A DNA stretch of 22,541 nt from Treponema sp. UBA3662 (GCA_002373205.1 DFJV01000084.1:1-22541), one strand, 5' to 3'. Positions 7,076 through 15,996 are shown, counted from the stretch's first letter. Translations and numbers: made by a program. The notes: generated from the sequence alone by a model not told the origin.

Positions 7076-8164
7076 ATGGGCTTTTTAAAACACACGGGGA
7101 TTTCTACTGATTTTAATTCTGCGCGCTACCATAAAATTCTGTGCGCCGATTATCCTGACTTTTTGGATGAGTATTTAAGGCTTCCCATTTTGCAGCGCTT
7201 GGACGGCGTGACGCTTTTGTGTGGAACCGATTGGACTCCGCTTTTTAAGAACCGCTTTTATTATTCGCGCCTGGAACATTCGGTTGGGACTGCCCTTATA
7301 GTTTGGAATTTTACCCACGACAAAAAACAGACCCTTGCGGGGCTTTTTCATGATGTTTCTACCCCGGCCTTTAGCCATGTGATTGATTTTAGGAACGGAG
7401 ATACGCTTACCCAGGAGAGTACCGAGCTTAACAACCAGAAGATGATTAACGAGGATTTGGAACTTAGCGAGCTTCTGTTTAGCTACGGAATCTACAAGTA
7501 CGAGATTGACGACTACCACCGCTATCCAATTGCAGACAACAATATTCCCGGTCTTAGCGCAGACAGGCTTGAGTACATGTTTCCCAGCGGATGTTCGCTG
7601 GATGCAGTTTGGAACATGGACGAGATTGAAAGGCTTTATTCCCAGGTTGCGGTTCTGGAGAATGCCGATGGGCTTCCAGAGCTTGGCTTTTTGGACCAGC
7701 AGGCGGCTTTTGACTATATGCGCAAATTTATAGAAGTGAGCATGATTTTGCAGCACAACGAAGACAAGGTTTCCATGCAGCTTTTGGCGGATATTGTTTC
7801 GCGGGCACTTGACTGCAAGCTGATTGCGGAAGAGCAACTTTTTACGATTAGCGAAAAGGCCCTTGTGGAAAAGTTTGATGCGCTTGCCAAGGATAATGTT
7901 GACGAGTCTTTTACCAGGCTTTACCACACTTTCCGCAACATGAAGGTTGTTCAGCATACGCAGGAACCGCTTCCGGACAGTTATTGCGTTTCTGTTTCCG
8001 TAAAGAAGCGCTATGTTAACCCGCTTGTTAAGCTTGGAAATGGGGCTTCTTCTTCCCATGCCAAGGCTGTAAGGCTTTCTGAACTGAACAAAGAGGCCGA
8101 CTCTTGCATAAAGGAATTCCTTTCTTTTGCGGACACTCAGTTTGGCTGCGTTCCCTGGTGCTGA
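7076..8164 (+). CDS. HD-domain phosphohydrolase (SAMHD1/dNTPase-like fold)
   Basis: A 362-residue cytoplasmic metal-dependent phosphohydrolase of the HD superfamily. Metal-site residues visible are H68 (RLEHSVG), the HD pair H92-D93 (AGLFHDVSTPAFSH) and a later aspartate in LSADRLEYMF. The RLEHSVGTALIV and FHDxxTPAFSH signatures are those of the dGTPase/SAMHD1-like branch, so a nucleotide or other phosphoester is the likely substrate, but it cannot be named. The ATG at 7076 was chosen because AGGGGG (7064-7069) is 6 nt upstream; an in-frame TTG at 7070 abuts that site and is unlikely. The AraC gene follows after 133 nt of repeat-rich DNA. Some dNTPases act against phages; nothing here shows that for this one. 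Confidence 0.8.
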   Translation: MGFLKHTGISTDFNSARYHKILCADYPDFLDEYLRLPILQRLDGVTLLCGTDWTPLFKNRFYYSRLEHSVGTALIVWNFTHDKKQTLAGLFHDVSTPAFSHVIDFRNGDTLTQESTELNNQKMINEDLELSELLFSYGIYKYEIDDYHRYPIADNNIPGLSADRLEYMFPSGCSLDAVWNMDEIERLYSQVAVLENADGLPELGFLDQQAAFDYMRKFIEVSMILQHNEDKVSMQLLADIVSRALDCKLIAEEQLFTISEKALVEKFDALAKDNVDESFTRLYHTFRNMKVVQHTQEPLPDSYCVSVSVKKRYVNPLVKLGNGASSSHAKAVRLSELNKEADSCIKEFLSFADTQFGCVPWC

Positions 8165-8305
8165 TGTGCGGTTTGTTTTGCGGTGGGTGTCTTGCGGGCC
8201 GGGGAATGCCGGTGTGCTGATGCGCGGTTTGTTTTGCGGTTGCGTTTTGCGGTTCATTTTTTGCGGTGTGCAGGGTAGCCGGTGTACGGAATAGCTGATG
8301 TACGG
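8159..8305 (+). repeat. Short direct repeats between the HD gene and the AraC gene
   Basis: A 26-nt unit (TGCTGATG...TTTTGCGGT) occurs at 8159-8184 and again at 8215-8240 with one mismatch. A shorter third version, GCTGATGTACGG, lies at 8294-8305. The first copy contains the HD gene's stop codon and the third contains the AraC start codon. The rest of the 133-nt gap is made of TTTGCGGT-like variants. Confidence 0.65.
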
Positions 8306-8984
8306 AAGAAAGAAAATACTTTTTGTTGGGACTGACCAGAAGATGCTCGTATGCCTTTCTCGAGATTACGATACGGAGGTTATTTCTTCCGTTAGGATTC
8401 TGGACAGCATTTTGTTCAATTTTATTCCCGACATGCTGGTTTTTGACTCTTTGGAAGACCTTGACGTTAAGTCTGTAAGGCGCTACGAAAAGCTTAGGAA
8501 TGTGCCAATAATGGTTATAAGCGACAGTTTTAACGGTTTTGGAAATGAGAGCCTTGTTGCAGATTTTCCGCGCACCATTCTTTGCAATACCGCCATTGCC
8601 CTGGGAAAGCCTTTCTTGCAACGCATAAGATGCATTCTGGAAAAAAAGGATGCCATCTTGCCGCCAAGGACAGGTAAGCTTGTAAAGCGTGCGGTTTTTT
8701 TTATTAACAAGAACTTTGGACAGCAGATTTCCCGGGAAGACATAAGCGCTTACTGCGGGGTTTCTCCCGACTATCTTACCCGGGTCTTTGAAAAAGAGAT
8801 GGGAATTCTTTTGTGGAGCTATCTTGCCGAATTCCGTCTTTACATGGCAAAACTCATGATGGAAGAAACTTCCCTTACTGCAAAAGAGGTTGCGATAAAG
8901 TGCGGCTTTGCAAACGATTCGTATTTTAGCAAGACCTTCCGCAAGGCTTATGGGGTTACGCCCAATTCGCTTAGGAAAAATTAG
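8298..8984 (+). CDS. AraC-family regulator with degenerate receiver-like domain
   Basis: A 228-residue predicted transcription factor. The N-terminal 115 residues resemble a response-regulator receiver: KILFVGTDQ, then PDMLVFDSL with a possible phospho-acceptor aspartate, VPIMVISDS, and a late GKPFL lysine. The usual acidic pair after the first strand is reduced to one aspartate, so phosphorylation is doubtful. Residues about 130-228 are a two-HTH AraC/XylS domain (ISREDISAYCGVSPDYLTRVF and LTAKEVAIKCGFANDSYFSK, ending YGVTPNSLRKN). Only a weak Shine-Dalgarno is seen. It lies immediately before the CRISPR-Cas locus, same strand; control of cas genes is possible but unsupported. Its 3' end (8903-8968) is nearly identical to a fragment at 17452-17517. 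Confidence 0.85.
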   Translation: MYGRKKILFVGTDQKMLVCLSRDYDTEVISSVRILDSILFNFIPDMLVFDSLEDLDVKSVRRYEKLRNVPIMVISDSFNGFGNESLVADFPRTILCNTAIALGKPFLQRIRCILEKKDAILPPRTGKLVKRAVFFINKNFGQQISREDISAYCGVSPDYLTRVFEKEMGILLWSYLAEFRLYMAKLMMEETSLTAKEVAIKCGFANDSYFSKTFRKAYGVTPNSLRKN

Positions 8985-9059
8985 TTGAATTATTTTGCGG
9001 CAGCTTCATCTCTGACTGTTGTTTTTTCCGCTGACTCTTATTTCCCGTGTGTGGTGCTT

Positions 9060-9158
9060 GCGGGGTTCCGCCTGCCGGCTCCATTACCGCTCTGTGGTAA
9101 CGCCAGGGCTGCAAGCAACCCCGGCGCCCCTCCAGCGCCTGCCGCGCTTTTTTATGCT
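9060..9158 (-). repeat. GC-rich dispersed repeat, copy B, with terminator-like end
   Basis: Inverted copy of the GC-rich repeat. On the minus strand it reads GGAGGGGCGCC, GGTTGC, AATGGAGC and CGGAACCCCGC in the same order as copies A and D. On the plus strand GGCGC (9123-9127) can pair with GCGCC (9135-9139), and GCGC-CTGCC-GCGC (9135-9147) runs straight into TTTTTT (9148-9153), which could end AraC transcription before cas12a. The whole gap 8985-9297 has no gene; it holds this repeat and the cas12a promoter region. Confidence 0.6.
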
Positions 9159-9226
9159 GCAAGATTGTGCGGTTGTTGCGTGACTAAAATATTTTTATCC
9201 TGTAGCATTATATGCGACAGGTCTTG

Positions 9227-9235
9227 TGATATAAT
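9227..9235 (+). promoter_or_regulatory. Extended -10 promoter element of the cas operon
   Basis: TGATATAAT (9227-9235) is a consensus TATAAT with the extended TGn motif, in an AT-rich stretch 62 nt upstream of the cas12a start codon. No clear -35 box is seen, which is common with extended -10 promoters. The message would carry a leader of about 55 nt ending in AAAGGAG (9284-9290), 7 nt before the ATG at 9298. Confidence 0.5.
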
Positions 9236-9297
9236 AGTAAAAAGTATTGAAAAAATACGTAAATATCTGTTTTCACTTGTGCAAAAGGAGTTTTGAC

Positions 9298-12200
9298 ATG
9301 AATAAAAATTTTAGTAATTTTACAGAGCTTTACACTTTGTCAAAGACATTGCGTTTTGAGTTGAAACCTGTTGCCCAGACAAAAGAAAATATTAAAAAAG
9401 GAAAATTTCTTGAATCAGATAAAAAGAAAGCTGATGATTATAAAGACGTAAAAAAGATTATTGATAACTATCACAAATTTTTTATCGATGACGTTCTAAA
9501 AAATGCAAGCTTTGATTGGACTGTGCTTGAAAAAGAAATGTCAGATTTCAATAAAAGCAAAGCAGATGATTCAAAAGTAGAGGCGGAACAGAAAAAACTT
9601 CGGGATCAAATTGCAAAAAAATTGACAAGTGACAAACGTTTTAAAGCTTTAACTGCATCAACACCGAGTGACTTATTCAATAAGGATAAAGATTTTATTG
9701 ACTGGTTTACACAAAATTCGACAAAAGACATAAACAAAGAAGCACTAGAGACCTTCAAAAGATTTTCTTCATATTTCAAAGGCTTTCAAGAAAACAGAAA
9801 AAATGTTTATTCAGCCGAACCAATTCCAACAGCTGTTCCTTACAGGCTTGTAAACGATAACTTTCCAAAGTTTCTGCAGAACATCGCTTTATTCAAAATT
9901 ATTCAGGAAAAATGTCCACAAGTTATAAGCGATGTGGAAAAAGAACTTGCTTCATATTTAGGCAAAGAAAAGCTTGCTGATATTTTTACTGTTCAAGCTT
10001 TTAATAAATATCTTTGCCAAGGAGGAAAAGAGAATCAGCGCGGAATTGATTTTTATAATAACATTTTGGGCGGAATTGCAGAAAAAGAGGGCGGCATAAA
10101 CTTGCGTGGAATAAACCAGTTCTTGAATCTTTACTGGCAGCAGCACCAAGATTTTGCGAAGCAAAATAAGCGCATAAAAATGATTCCACTTTTCAAGCAG
10201 ATATTAAGTGACCGTTCGAGCCTCTCTTTTAAGATTGAGTCAATCAACACAGACCAAGAATTGTTGACTTCAATAACAGAATACGCGGATAAACTTGAAA
10301 CAAAATCTAATGATGAAAAAAAATCGGTTCTTGATATTTGCAGCGATTTGTTTGCTTCAATAAAAGCACAGAATTTGCAGGAAATATATGTAAACCGAAA
10401 AGACATAAACAGCATTTCGCGAATTCTAACAGGCGATTGGTCTTGGCTGCAATCACGTATGAACGTATATGCTGATGAAGTTTTTACAACAAAGGCGGAA
10501 AAAACTCGCTGGCAAAAATCTATTGACGGGGACGAGGGCGAGAATAAATCAAAAGGTGTTTTCAGCCTTGCAGAATTAAACAGCGTTCTTGAATATTCAA
10601 GCGAGAACGTTTCAGAAACAGATGTTAGAATTACAGATTTTTTTGACCACCGAAATAGATTCTATTATGAAAAAGAGTCCGGTCTTTTTAAGCAAGGCGA
10701 TGAACTTGTTGCTTTGTCTATAAGAGAATCTTGCGAAGACATTTTGGCTAAACGTAAGGCTATGGATGAGGCATTTGCGAATGTTTCAGAGAACAATTCT
10801 TTGCGTGATAATTCAGAAGATGTTGCAAAAATCAAGATTTACCTTGATTGTGTGCAGGAATTATTGCACCGTATAAAACCGCTCAAGGTGAACGGCTTGG
10901 GCGATCCGGCTTTTTATGCAGTCTTTGATACCGTTTATAATTCGTTAAGCGAAGTTATTTCTTTGTACAACAAGACTAGAAACTACATCACAAAGAAAGC
11001 TGCAAACCCTGAAAAGTATAAGCTGAATTTTGACAATCCGACTTTAGCAGACGGCTGGGATTTGAACAAAGAACAAGCAAATACTTCTGTTTTAATGCGA
11101 AAAGACGGAATGTATTATCTTGGCATTATGAATCCAAAAGACAAACCGAAGTTTGCAGAAAAATATGAATGCGGCAATGAAGCTTGTTATGAAAAGATGA
11201 TTTATAAACAGTTTGATGCAACAAAGCAGATTCCAAAATGTTCGACACAAGTAAAAGAAGTGAAGAAACATTTTCAATCTGGTGCAACAGATTCCATAAT
11301 TCTAAATGATAAAAGTAAATTCAAGTTGGATTTAGTTATTACAAAAGAAATTTGGTTTTTAAATAATCATGTTTGGAATGGAGAGAAATTTGTTCCAAAG
11401 CGAGAAAGCAATGAAACAAGACCTAAGAAGTTTCAGATTGGATATTATAAGCAGACAGGAGATTTGGGTGGGTATAAGGAAGCGTTAAATATATGGATTT
11501 CCTTTTGTAAAACCTTTTTGCAATCTTATATCAGTTCCTCTATTTATGATTATGATTTTAAGGAATCAAGTAATTATGATAGTTTGGACGAGTTTTATAA
11601 TTATTTGAATGCAACATGCTATAAGCTTTCATTTATCAACATTCCAGAAGCAACAATCTCTCAAATGGTTTCTGAAGGTAAACTCTACCTCTTTCAGATT
11701 TACAACAAGGATTTTGCACCGGGTGCAAGTGGAATGCCTAACATGCACACGCTTTACTGGAAAAATCTTTTCAGCGAAGAAAACCTCAAAAATGTTGTGC
11801 TGAAACTGAATGGGGAGGCGGAGCTCTTCTACCGTCCGGCAGGAATAAAAGAGCCTGTAATTCATGCAAAAGGTTCTTATCTTGTAAACAGAATAACAAA
11901 GGACGGTGAACCGATTCCTGAAAAAATACATGATGAAATATATCGGAACGCCAACGGCAAACTTGAAAGTCTTTCAAAAGAGGCCACCGAATACAAGGCT
12001 TCACATAAAGTTGTGATAAAAGAGGCTAAACATGACATTATAAAAGACCGGCATTATACCGAGCCGAAATTCCTTTTTCATGTTCCGCTGACAATCAACT
12101 TTAAGGCTTCTGGAAACTCATATATAAACGAGAATGTCCGCAGATTCTTAAAGAATAACCCGGATGTAAATGTAATTGGGCTTGACCGCGGTGAACGCCA

Positions 12201-13413
12201 TCTTATTTATCTTTCACTCATAAATCAGAAAGGCGAAATCATAAAGCAGTTTACTTTTAATGAAGTTGAGCGCAATAAAAACGGACAGGTTATAAAAGTA
12301 AACTATCACGAAAAACTTGACCAGAGAGAAAAAGTCCGTGGCGCTGCAAGAAAGAGCTGGCAGGCAATCGGAAAAATTGCTGAATTAAAAGAAGGTTATC
12401 TTTCTGCTGTCATTCATCAGCTTACAAAACTCATGGTTGAGTATAATGCTATTGTTGTTATGGAAGACTTGAACTTTGGCTTTAAGCGTGGCCGTTTTCA
12501 TGTGGAAAAGCAGGTTTATCAGAAATTTGAGCACATGCTTATTGATAAGCTTAACTATCTTGTGTTTAAAGACAGGGGTTTAACAGAAGCAGGCGGTGTT
12601 TTAAATGGTTATCAGCTTGCGGGGCAGTTTGAGAGCTTCCAGAAGCTTGGCAAGCAGTCTGGCATGTTGTTCTATGTTCCGGCGGGATATACATCTAAAA
12701 TTGACCCTAAAACCGGCTTTGCGAGCATGTCAAATTTTAAAGATTTGACGAATGTTCACAAGAAACGTGCTTTTTTCAGCAAGTTTGATGATATTCATTT
12801 TGATGATGCAACTGGCTCTTTTGTGTTCACATTCGACTATAAGAATTTTGATGGCAAGGCAAAAGAAGAAATGAAACGGACAAAATGGTCTGTTTATTCC
12901 AAAGACAAAAGAATTGTCTACCTATCAAAAACAAAATCTTATGAAGATGTTCAGCCTACTGAAAAAATAAAGGCCTCATTAGAGTCTGTTGGCATTGAAT
13001 ATATGTCAGGTAACAATCTGATTGATTCAATTATGGTAATAGGCGCGGAACTAAAAGACGGAGCAAAGCCTTCAAAAGAGATTGCTGATTTCTGGGATAG
13101 GCTTCTTTATAATTTCAAGCTTATTTTGCAGATGCGTAATTCTAATGCAAAGACAGGTGAAGATTATATCATTTCGCCAGTTATGGCAGATGACGGCACT
13201 TTCTTTGATTCACGTGAAGAATTCAAAAAAGGTGAAAATGCAAAGATGCCTGTCGATGCTGACGCAAACGGTGCATATCATATCGCACTTAAAGGATTAA
13301 GCTTGCTTAAGCGATTCGATGCTGCAAGTGAAAATGAATTAAAGAAATTTGACATGAAAATCTCAAATGTCGACTGGTTCAAATTTGCTCAGGAGAAAAG
13401 TTATGCAGAATAA
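9298..13413 (+). CDS. cas12a: CRISPR-associated nuclease Cas12a (Cpf1), type V-A effector
   Basis: A 1371-residue Cas12a, at the long end of the family. It processes its own pre-crRNA and cuts double-stranded DNA with one RuvC site. The N-terminus (NFTELYTLSKTLRFELKPV) is the typical Cas12a wedge start. RuvC residues are D963 (GLDRGER), E1056 (VVMEDLNFGF) and D1322 (DADANGAYH); the Nuc-domain arginine is R1280 (LQMRNSNAKTGEDY). The crRNA-processing site is seen as H856, R865 and K916 (IIKDRHYTE): R865 stands where the Francisella and Acidaminococcus enzymes have lysine. ATG 9298 was chosen over an upstream in-frame TTG (9247) because of AAAGGAG 7 nt ahead and because homologues start there. 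The rhuM-family gene begins inside its last codons. All motifs are intact, so it should be active. Confidence 0.98.
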   Translation: MNKNFSNFTELYTLSKTLRFELKPVAQTKENIKKGKFLESDKKKADDYKDVKKIIDNYHKFFIDDVLKNASFDWTVLEKEMSDFNKSKADDSKVEAEQKKLRDQIAKKLTSDKRFKALTASTPSDLFNKDKDFIDWFTQNSTKDINKEALETFKRFSSYFKGFQENRKNVYSAEPIPTAVPYRLVNDNFPKFLQNIALFKIIQEKCPQVISDVEKELASYLGKEKLADIFTVQAFNKYLCQGGKENQRGIDFYNNILGGIAEKEGGINLRGINQFLNLYWQQHQDFAKQNKRIKMIPLFKQILSDRSSLSFKIESINTDQELLTSITEYADKLETKSNDEKKSVLDICSDLFASIKAQNLQEIYVNRKDINSISRILTGDWSWLQSRMNVYADEVFTTKAEKTRWQKSIDGDEGENKSKGVFSLAELNSVLEYSSENVSETDVRITDFFDHRNRFYYEKESGLFKQGDELVALSIRESCEDILAKRKAMDEAFANVSENNSLRDNSEDVAKIKIYLDCVQELLHRIKPLKVNGLGDPAFYAVFDTVYNSLSEVISLYNKTRNYITKKAANPEKYKLNFDNPTLADGWDLNKEQANTSVLMRKDGMYYLGIMNPKDKPKFAEKYECGNEACYEKMIYKQFDATKQIPKCSTQVKEVKKHFQSGATDSIILNDKSKFKLDLVITKEIWFLNNHVWNGEKFVPKRESNETRPKKFQIGYYKQTGDLGGYKEALNIWISFCKTFLQSYISSSIYDYDFKESSNYDSLDEFYNYLNATCYKLSFINIPEATISQMVSEGKLYLFQIYNKDFAPGASGMPNMHTLYWKNLFSEENLKNVVLKLNGEAELFYRPAGIKEPVIHAKGSYLVNRITKDGEPIPEKIHDEIYRNANGKLESLSKEATEYKASHKVVIKEAKHDIIKDRHYTEPKFLFHVPLTINFKASGNSYINENVRRFLKNNPDVNVIGLDRGERHLIYLSLINQKGEIIKQFTFNEVERNKNGQVIKVNYHEKLDQREKVRGAARKSWQAIGKIAELKEGYLSAVIHQLTKLMVEYNAIVVMEDLNFGFKRGRFHVEKQVYQKFEHMLIDKLNYLVFKDRGLTEAGGVLNGYQLAGQFESFQKLGKQSGMLFYVPAGYTSKIDPKTGFASMSNFKDLTNVHKKRAFFSKFDDIHFDDATGSFVFTFDYKNFDGKAKEEMKRTKWSVYSKDKRIVYLSKTKSYEDVQPTEKIKASLESVGIEYMSGNNLIDSIMVIGAELKDGAKPSKEIADFWDRLLYNFKLILQMRNSNAKTGEDYIISPVMADDGTFFDSREEFKKGENAKMPVDADANGAYHIALKGLSLLKRFDAASENELKKFDMKISNVDWFKFAQEKSYAE

Positions 13414-14410
13414 AGGCGAAATTGTAATTTATCAGACTGAAGATGGTATAACAAAACTTTCTGTAAATCTTCAAGATGAAACTGTATGGCTTTCTCTTGA
13501 ACAGATGGCAGAACTTTTTCAGCGCGACAAATCCACCATTTCTAGGCATATAAAAAATGTGTTTGGGGAAGGAGAGTTGCTGCAAGCTTCAACTGTTGCA
13601 AATTTTGCAACGGTTCAAAAAGAAGGCGGACGAGAAGTAGTTCGAAATATTGAATACTACAATCTTGATGTAATTATTTCTGTGGGTTATCGCGTAAAAT
13701 CCATTCGAGGAACACAATTCCGCATTTGGGCAAGCTCAGTTCTGAAGGAATATATCAAAAAAGGCTTCGCTATGGACGATGAACGACTCAAAGGAAACGG
13801 TGGCGGTTCATATTGGAAAGAACTTCTTGACCGAATCCGCGATATTCGTTCATCAGAAAAGGTTTTATATCGTCAAGTTCTTGATTTATACGCGACAAGT
13901 GTGGACTATAATCCTAAAAGTGATGAATCAATACAGTTTTTTAAGTTGGTGCAGAATAAACTTCATTATGCGGCTCATGGGCATACTGCTGCAGAAGTTA
14001 TTTATGAACGAGCAGATTCTCAAAAGCCATTTATGGGCTTGACAAGTTTTGAAGGCAAGCTTCCATCTATAAAAGACGTTAAGATTGCAAAAAATTATCT
14101 TTCTGAATCTGAATTAAAGATTCTTAACAATCTTGTTTCAGGTTATTTTGACATTGCTGAAATCAATGCGATAGAACACCGTCCAATGTATATGAGTGAT
14201 TATGTGGAGCAGCTTGATTCTGTCTTAAGTTCTGGAAAAAGAAAACTGCTTGAAGGAGCTGGGGAAATAAGCCATGAGCAAGCTATAAAAAAAGCAACGG
14301 AAGAATATAGAAAATATCAAGTTCTTACAATTTCTCCTGTTGAAAAGGCTTATTTGGAATCGATAAAGGCTGTAGAAAAAGAAGCAAAAAAGAAAAGCGG
14401 GCGAAAGTAG
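13403..14410 (+). CDS. RhuM-family protein embedded in the cas operon
   Basis: A 335-residue protein of the virulence RhuM family (named after a Salmonella pathogenicity-island gene of unknown biochemical role). An N-terminal winged-HTH-like segment (about 28-55, VWLSLEQMAELFQRDKSTIS) is followed by the family signatures FRIWASSVLKEYIKKGFAMDDERLK (about 107-130) and FFKLVQNKLHYAAHGHTAAE, then RADSQKPFMGLTSFEG (about 179-218). The tail is helical and lysine-rich. The ATG at 13403 overlaps the cas12a stop by 11 nt and has AGGAGA 6 nt upstream, so translation is probably coupled; an earlier in-frame ATG at 13367 lacks such a site. cas4 starts 8 nt after its stop. It is not a known core type V gene. 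A role in regulation or in a toxin-like guard of the locus is only inference. Confidence 0.88.
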   Translation: MQNKGEIVIYQTEDGITKLSVNLQDETVWLSLEQMAELFQRDKSTISRHIKNVFGEGELLQASTVANFATVQKEGGREVVRNIEYYNLDVIISVGYRVKSIRGTQFRIWASSVLKEYIKKGFAMDDERLKGNGGGSYWKELLDRIRDIRSSEKVLYRQVLDLYATSVDYNPKSDESIQFFKLVQNKLHYAAHGHTAAEVIYERADSQKPFMGLTSFEGKLPSIKDVKIAKNYLSESELKILNNLVSGYFDIAEINAIEHRPMYMSDYVEQLDSVLSSGKRKLLEGAGEISHEQAIKKATEEYRKYQVLTISPVEKAYLESIKAVEKEAKKKSGRK

Positions 14411-14418
14411 GGAGGCTT

Positions 14419-15000
14419 ATGGAACTCTACTTAAAAATCAGTTATCTGAATGATTTTGTCTTTTGCCCTCTTTCGATTTATTTTCATCAGCTGTATGGAC
14501 AATTGTCGGAGAGAATGTACTATGGGAGTGCGCAGCTGGATGGAAAGGCGGCTCATGCAGCTATAGATGAAGGGCGGTACTCAACGCATAAAAATATTTT
14601 GCAGGGAATGGACGTGTATTCTGGCGAATACAATCTGTGTGGGAAAATTGATTTGTTTGATGTAGAAAGGGGGCTTCTTACTGAGCGTAAAAATCATATC
14701 GAAAAAATTTATGACGGCTATGTTTTTCAGCTTTATGCTCAATGTCTTTGCCTTAGGGAAATGGGCTACACGGTAAAGTCAATGCGCTTTTACTCAAGCA
14801 CTGACAATAAAACTTATTCTGTAAGGCTTCCAGAAGAAGACATGGAAATGTTTGCAAAATTCAAGGCGACGAACAAGGCTATGCAAACTTTTAATCCATC
14901 TTCTTACGAACCTAAAACTGCGGATAAATGCCACCACTGCATTTATAATGATTTTTGTGACAGACCTCTTGCACCAAAGGCGTATTGCGGCGGGTTTTAA
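14419..15000 (+). CDS. cas4: CRISPR adaptation nuclease Cas4
   Basis: A 193-residue Cas4 of the RecB/PD-(D/E)XK nuclease family with an iron-sulphur cluster. It trims prespacers and helps select PAM-containing ends with Cas1-Cas2. Visible active-site elements: H46, D78 (GKIDLFD), E89 and K91 (LLTERK), and the YVFQLYAQ motif with Q104. Cluster cysteines are C16 (FVFCPLS) and C171, C174, C180 (KCHHCIYNDFCDRP). The start has GGAGG directly after the rhuM-family stop, and cas1 follows after 12 nt. The length is normal for the family. Confidence 0.95.
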   Translation: MELYLKISYLNDFVFCPLSIYFHQLYGQLSERMYYGSAQLDGKAAHAAIDEGRYSTHKNILQGMDVYSGEYNLCGKIDLFDVERGLLTERKNHIEKIYDGYVFQLYAQCLCLREMGYTVKSMRFYSSTDNKTYSVRLPEEDMEMFAKFKATNKAMQTFNPSSYEPKTADKCHHCIYNDFCDRPLAPKAYCGGF

Positions 15001-15012
15001 AGGAGCAAGATT

Positions 15013-15996
15013 ATGATGAGTGCTCGGGATTTTGAGTTCAAGCAAATTGCTTTTGTTTTTACCGATGAAGGGGAGAAAATCAGTTTTAAAAATGACAATC
15101 TTTTGATTACCGATGCAGAGGGAAAGGTAAAGCATCAGTCAACTTGTTATCGGCTTTTCATTTTGTTCGTCTGTGGAGATTATTGCCTTACAACAGGATT
15201 ACTAGACCGATCTAAGAAATTCGGTTTTTCAATTGTTTTTATGACGCCAAATCTTAGGGTTACTGCAATGCTTCCTTCAAAAGCAGAGGGAAATGTTTTG
15301 CTTAGAAAAAGGCAATATGAGTATGATAAAACTGATGTCGCGGCGCATGTCATATCAAATAAAATTCATAATCAATGTGCTCTCTTGAAAAAAAAGCGAA
15401 AGAAAACAGAAGAAGAAAAAGAAGTCATAAAGAAACTTGAGCAGTTCGAAAAAGATGTATTAAAGCAAGAGTTGTCTGTACAGGAGATAATGGGAATAGA
15501 AGGAATCAGTGCGAAACTTTATTTTAAATCTTTGTTCGTTGAGTATGAGTGGAAAAGCCGCCAGCCCAGAACGAAATGCGACATGACGAATACGCTAATG
15601 GATATTGGCTACACGGTTCTTTTTAATATTATAAACGCACTGCTTGAAATGTATGGTTTTGATGTATATGTTGGAATTCTGCATACTCAATTTTTTCATA
15701 GAAAATCACTTGTTTGCGATTTGGAAGAACCGTTTCGTCCTATTGTGGATGCTGCAATTTTAAAGGCAATGAACCTAGGGCAGGTAAGCGAGAAAGATTT
15801 TTGGAAAAATCAGAATCAGTATATTCTGCCATGGAAAAATTCAAAAAAATATGTAGGATTAATTTTGGAAGCACTTATGGAATACAAAAATGAGATTTTC
15901 ATTTATCTACAATCTTATTACCGGGCTTTTATGCAAAATAAGGGGGCGGAGGATTTTCCGATTTTTGAGTTAGTTGAGGATGAAGAGGCAAAATAA
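15013..15996 (+). CDS. cas1: CRISPR integrase Cas1
   Basis: A 327-residue Cas1, the metal-dependent integrase that inserts spacers with Cas2. Metal ligands visible are E163 (IMGIEGISAKLYF), H224 (GILHTQFFHRKS) and D236, with E239 next to it (CDLEEPFRP). The protein has the usual N-terminal beta domain and a C-terminal helical domain. A Lys/Glu-rich helix (about 125-150) lies before the first catalytic glutamate. AGGAG at 15001-15005 supports the ATG at 15013; a second ATG follows immediately at 15016. Its stop overlaps the cas2 start (TAATG). Confidence 0.97.
   Translation: MMSARDFEFKQIAFVFTDEGEKISFKNDNLLITDAEGKVKHQSTCYRLFILFVCGDYCLTTGLLDRSKKFGFSIVFMTPNLRVTAMLPSKAEGNVLLRKRQYEYDKTDVAAHVISNKIHNQCALLKKKRKKTEEEKEVIKKLEQFEKDVLKQELSVQEIMGIEGISAKLYFKSLFVEYEWKSRQPRTKCDMTNTLMDIGYTVLFNIINALLEMYGFDVYVGILHTQFFHRKSLVCDLEEPFRPIVDAAILKAMNLGQVSEKDFWKNQNQYILPWKNSKKYVGLILEALMEYKNEIFIYLQSYYRAFMQNKGAEDFPIFELVEDEEAK

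Noticed and set aside
7175..8257. 360-codon minus-strand open frame
   Set aside because: It is the mirror of the HD-domain gene, with a basic, low-information composition typical of shadow frames.
9247..9297. Longer cas12a starting at a TTG
   Set aside because: The extra 17 residues are not Cas12a-like, and the ATG at 9298 has an excellent ribosome site and matches homologue starts.
13367..13402. Earlier ATG for the rhuM-family gene
   Set aside because: No ribosome site, and the family N-terminus begins near the ATG at 13403, which has one.
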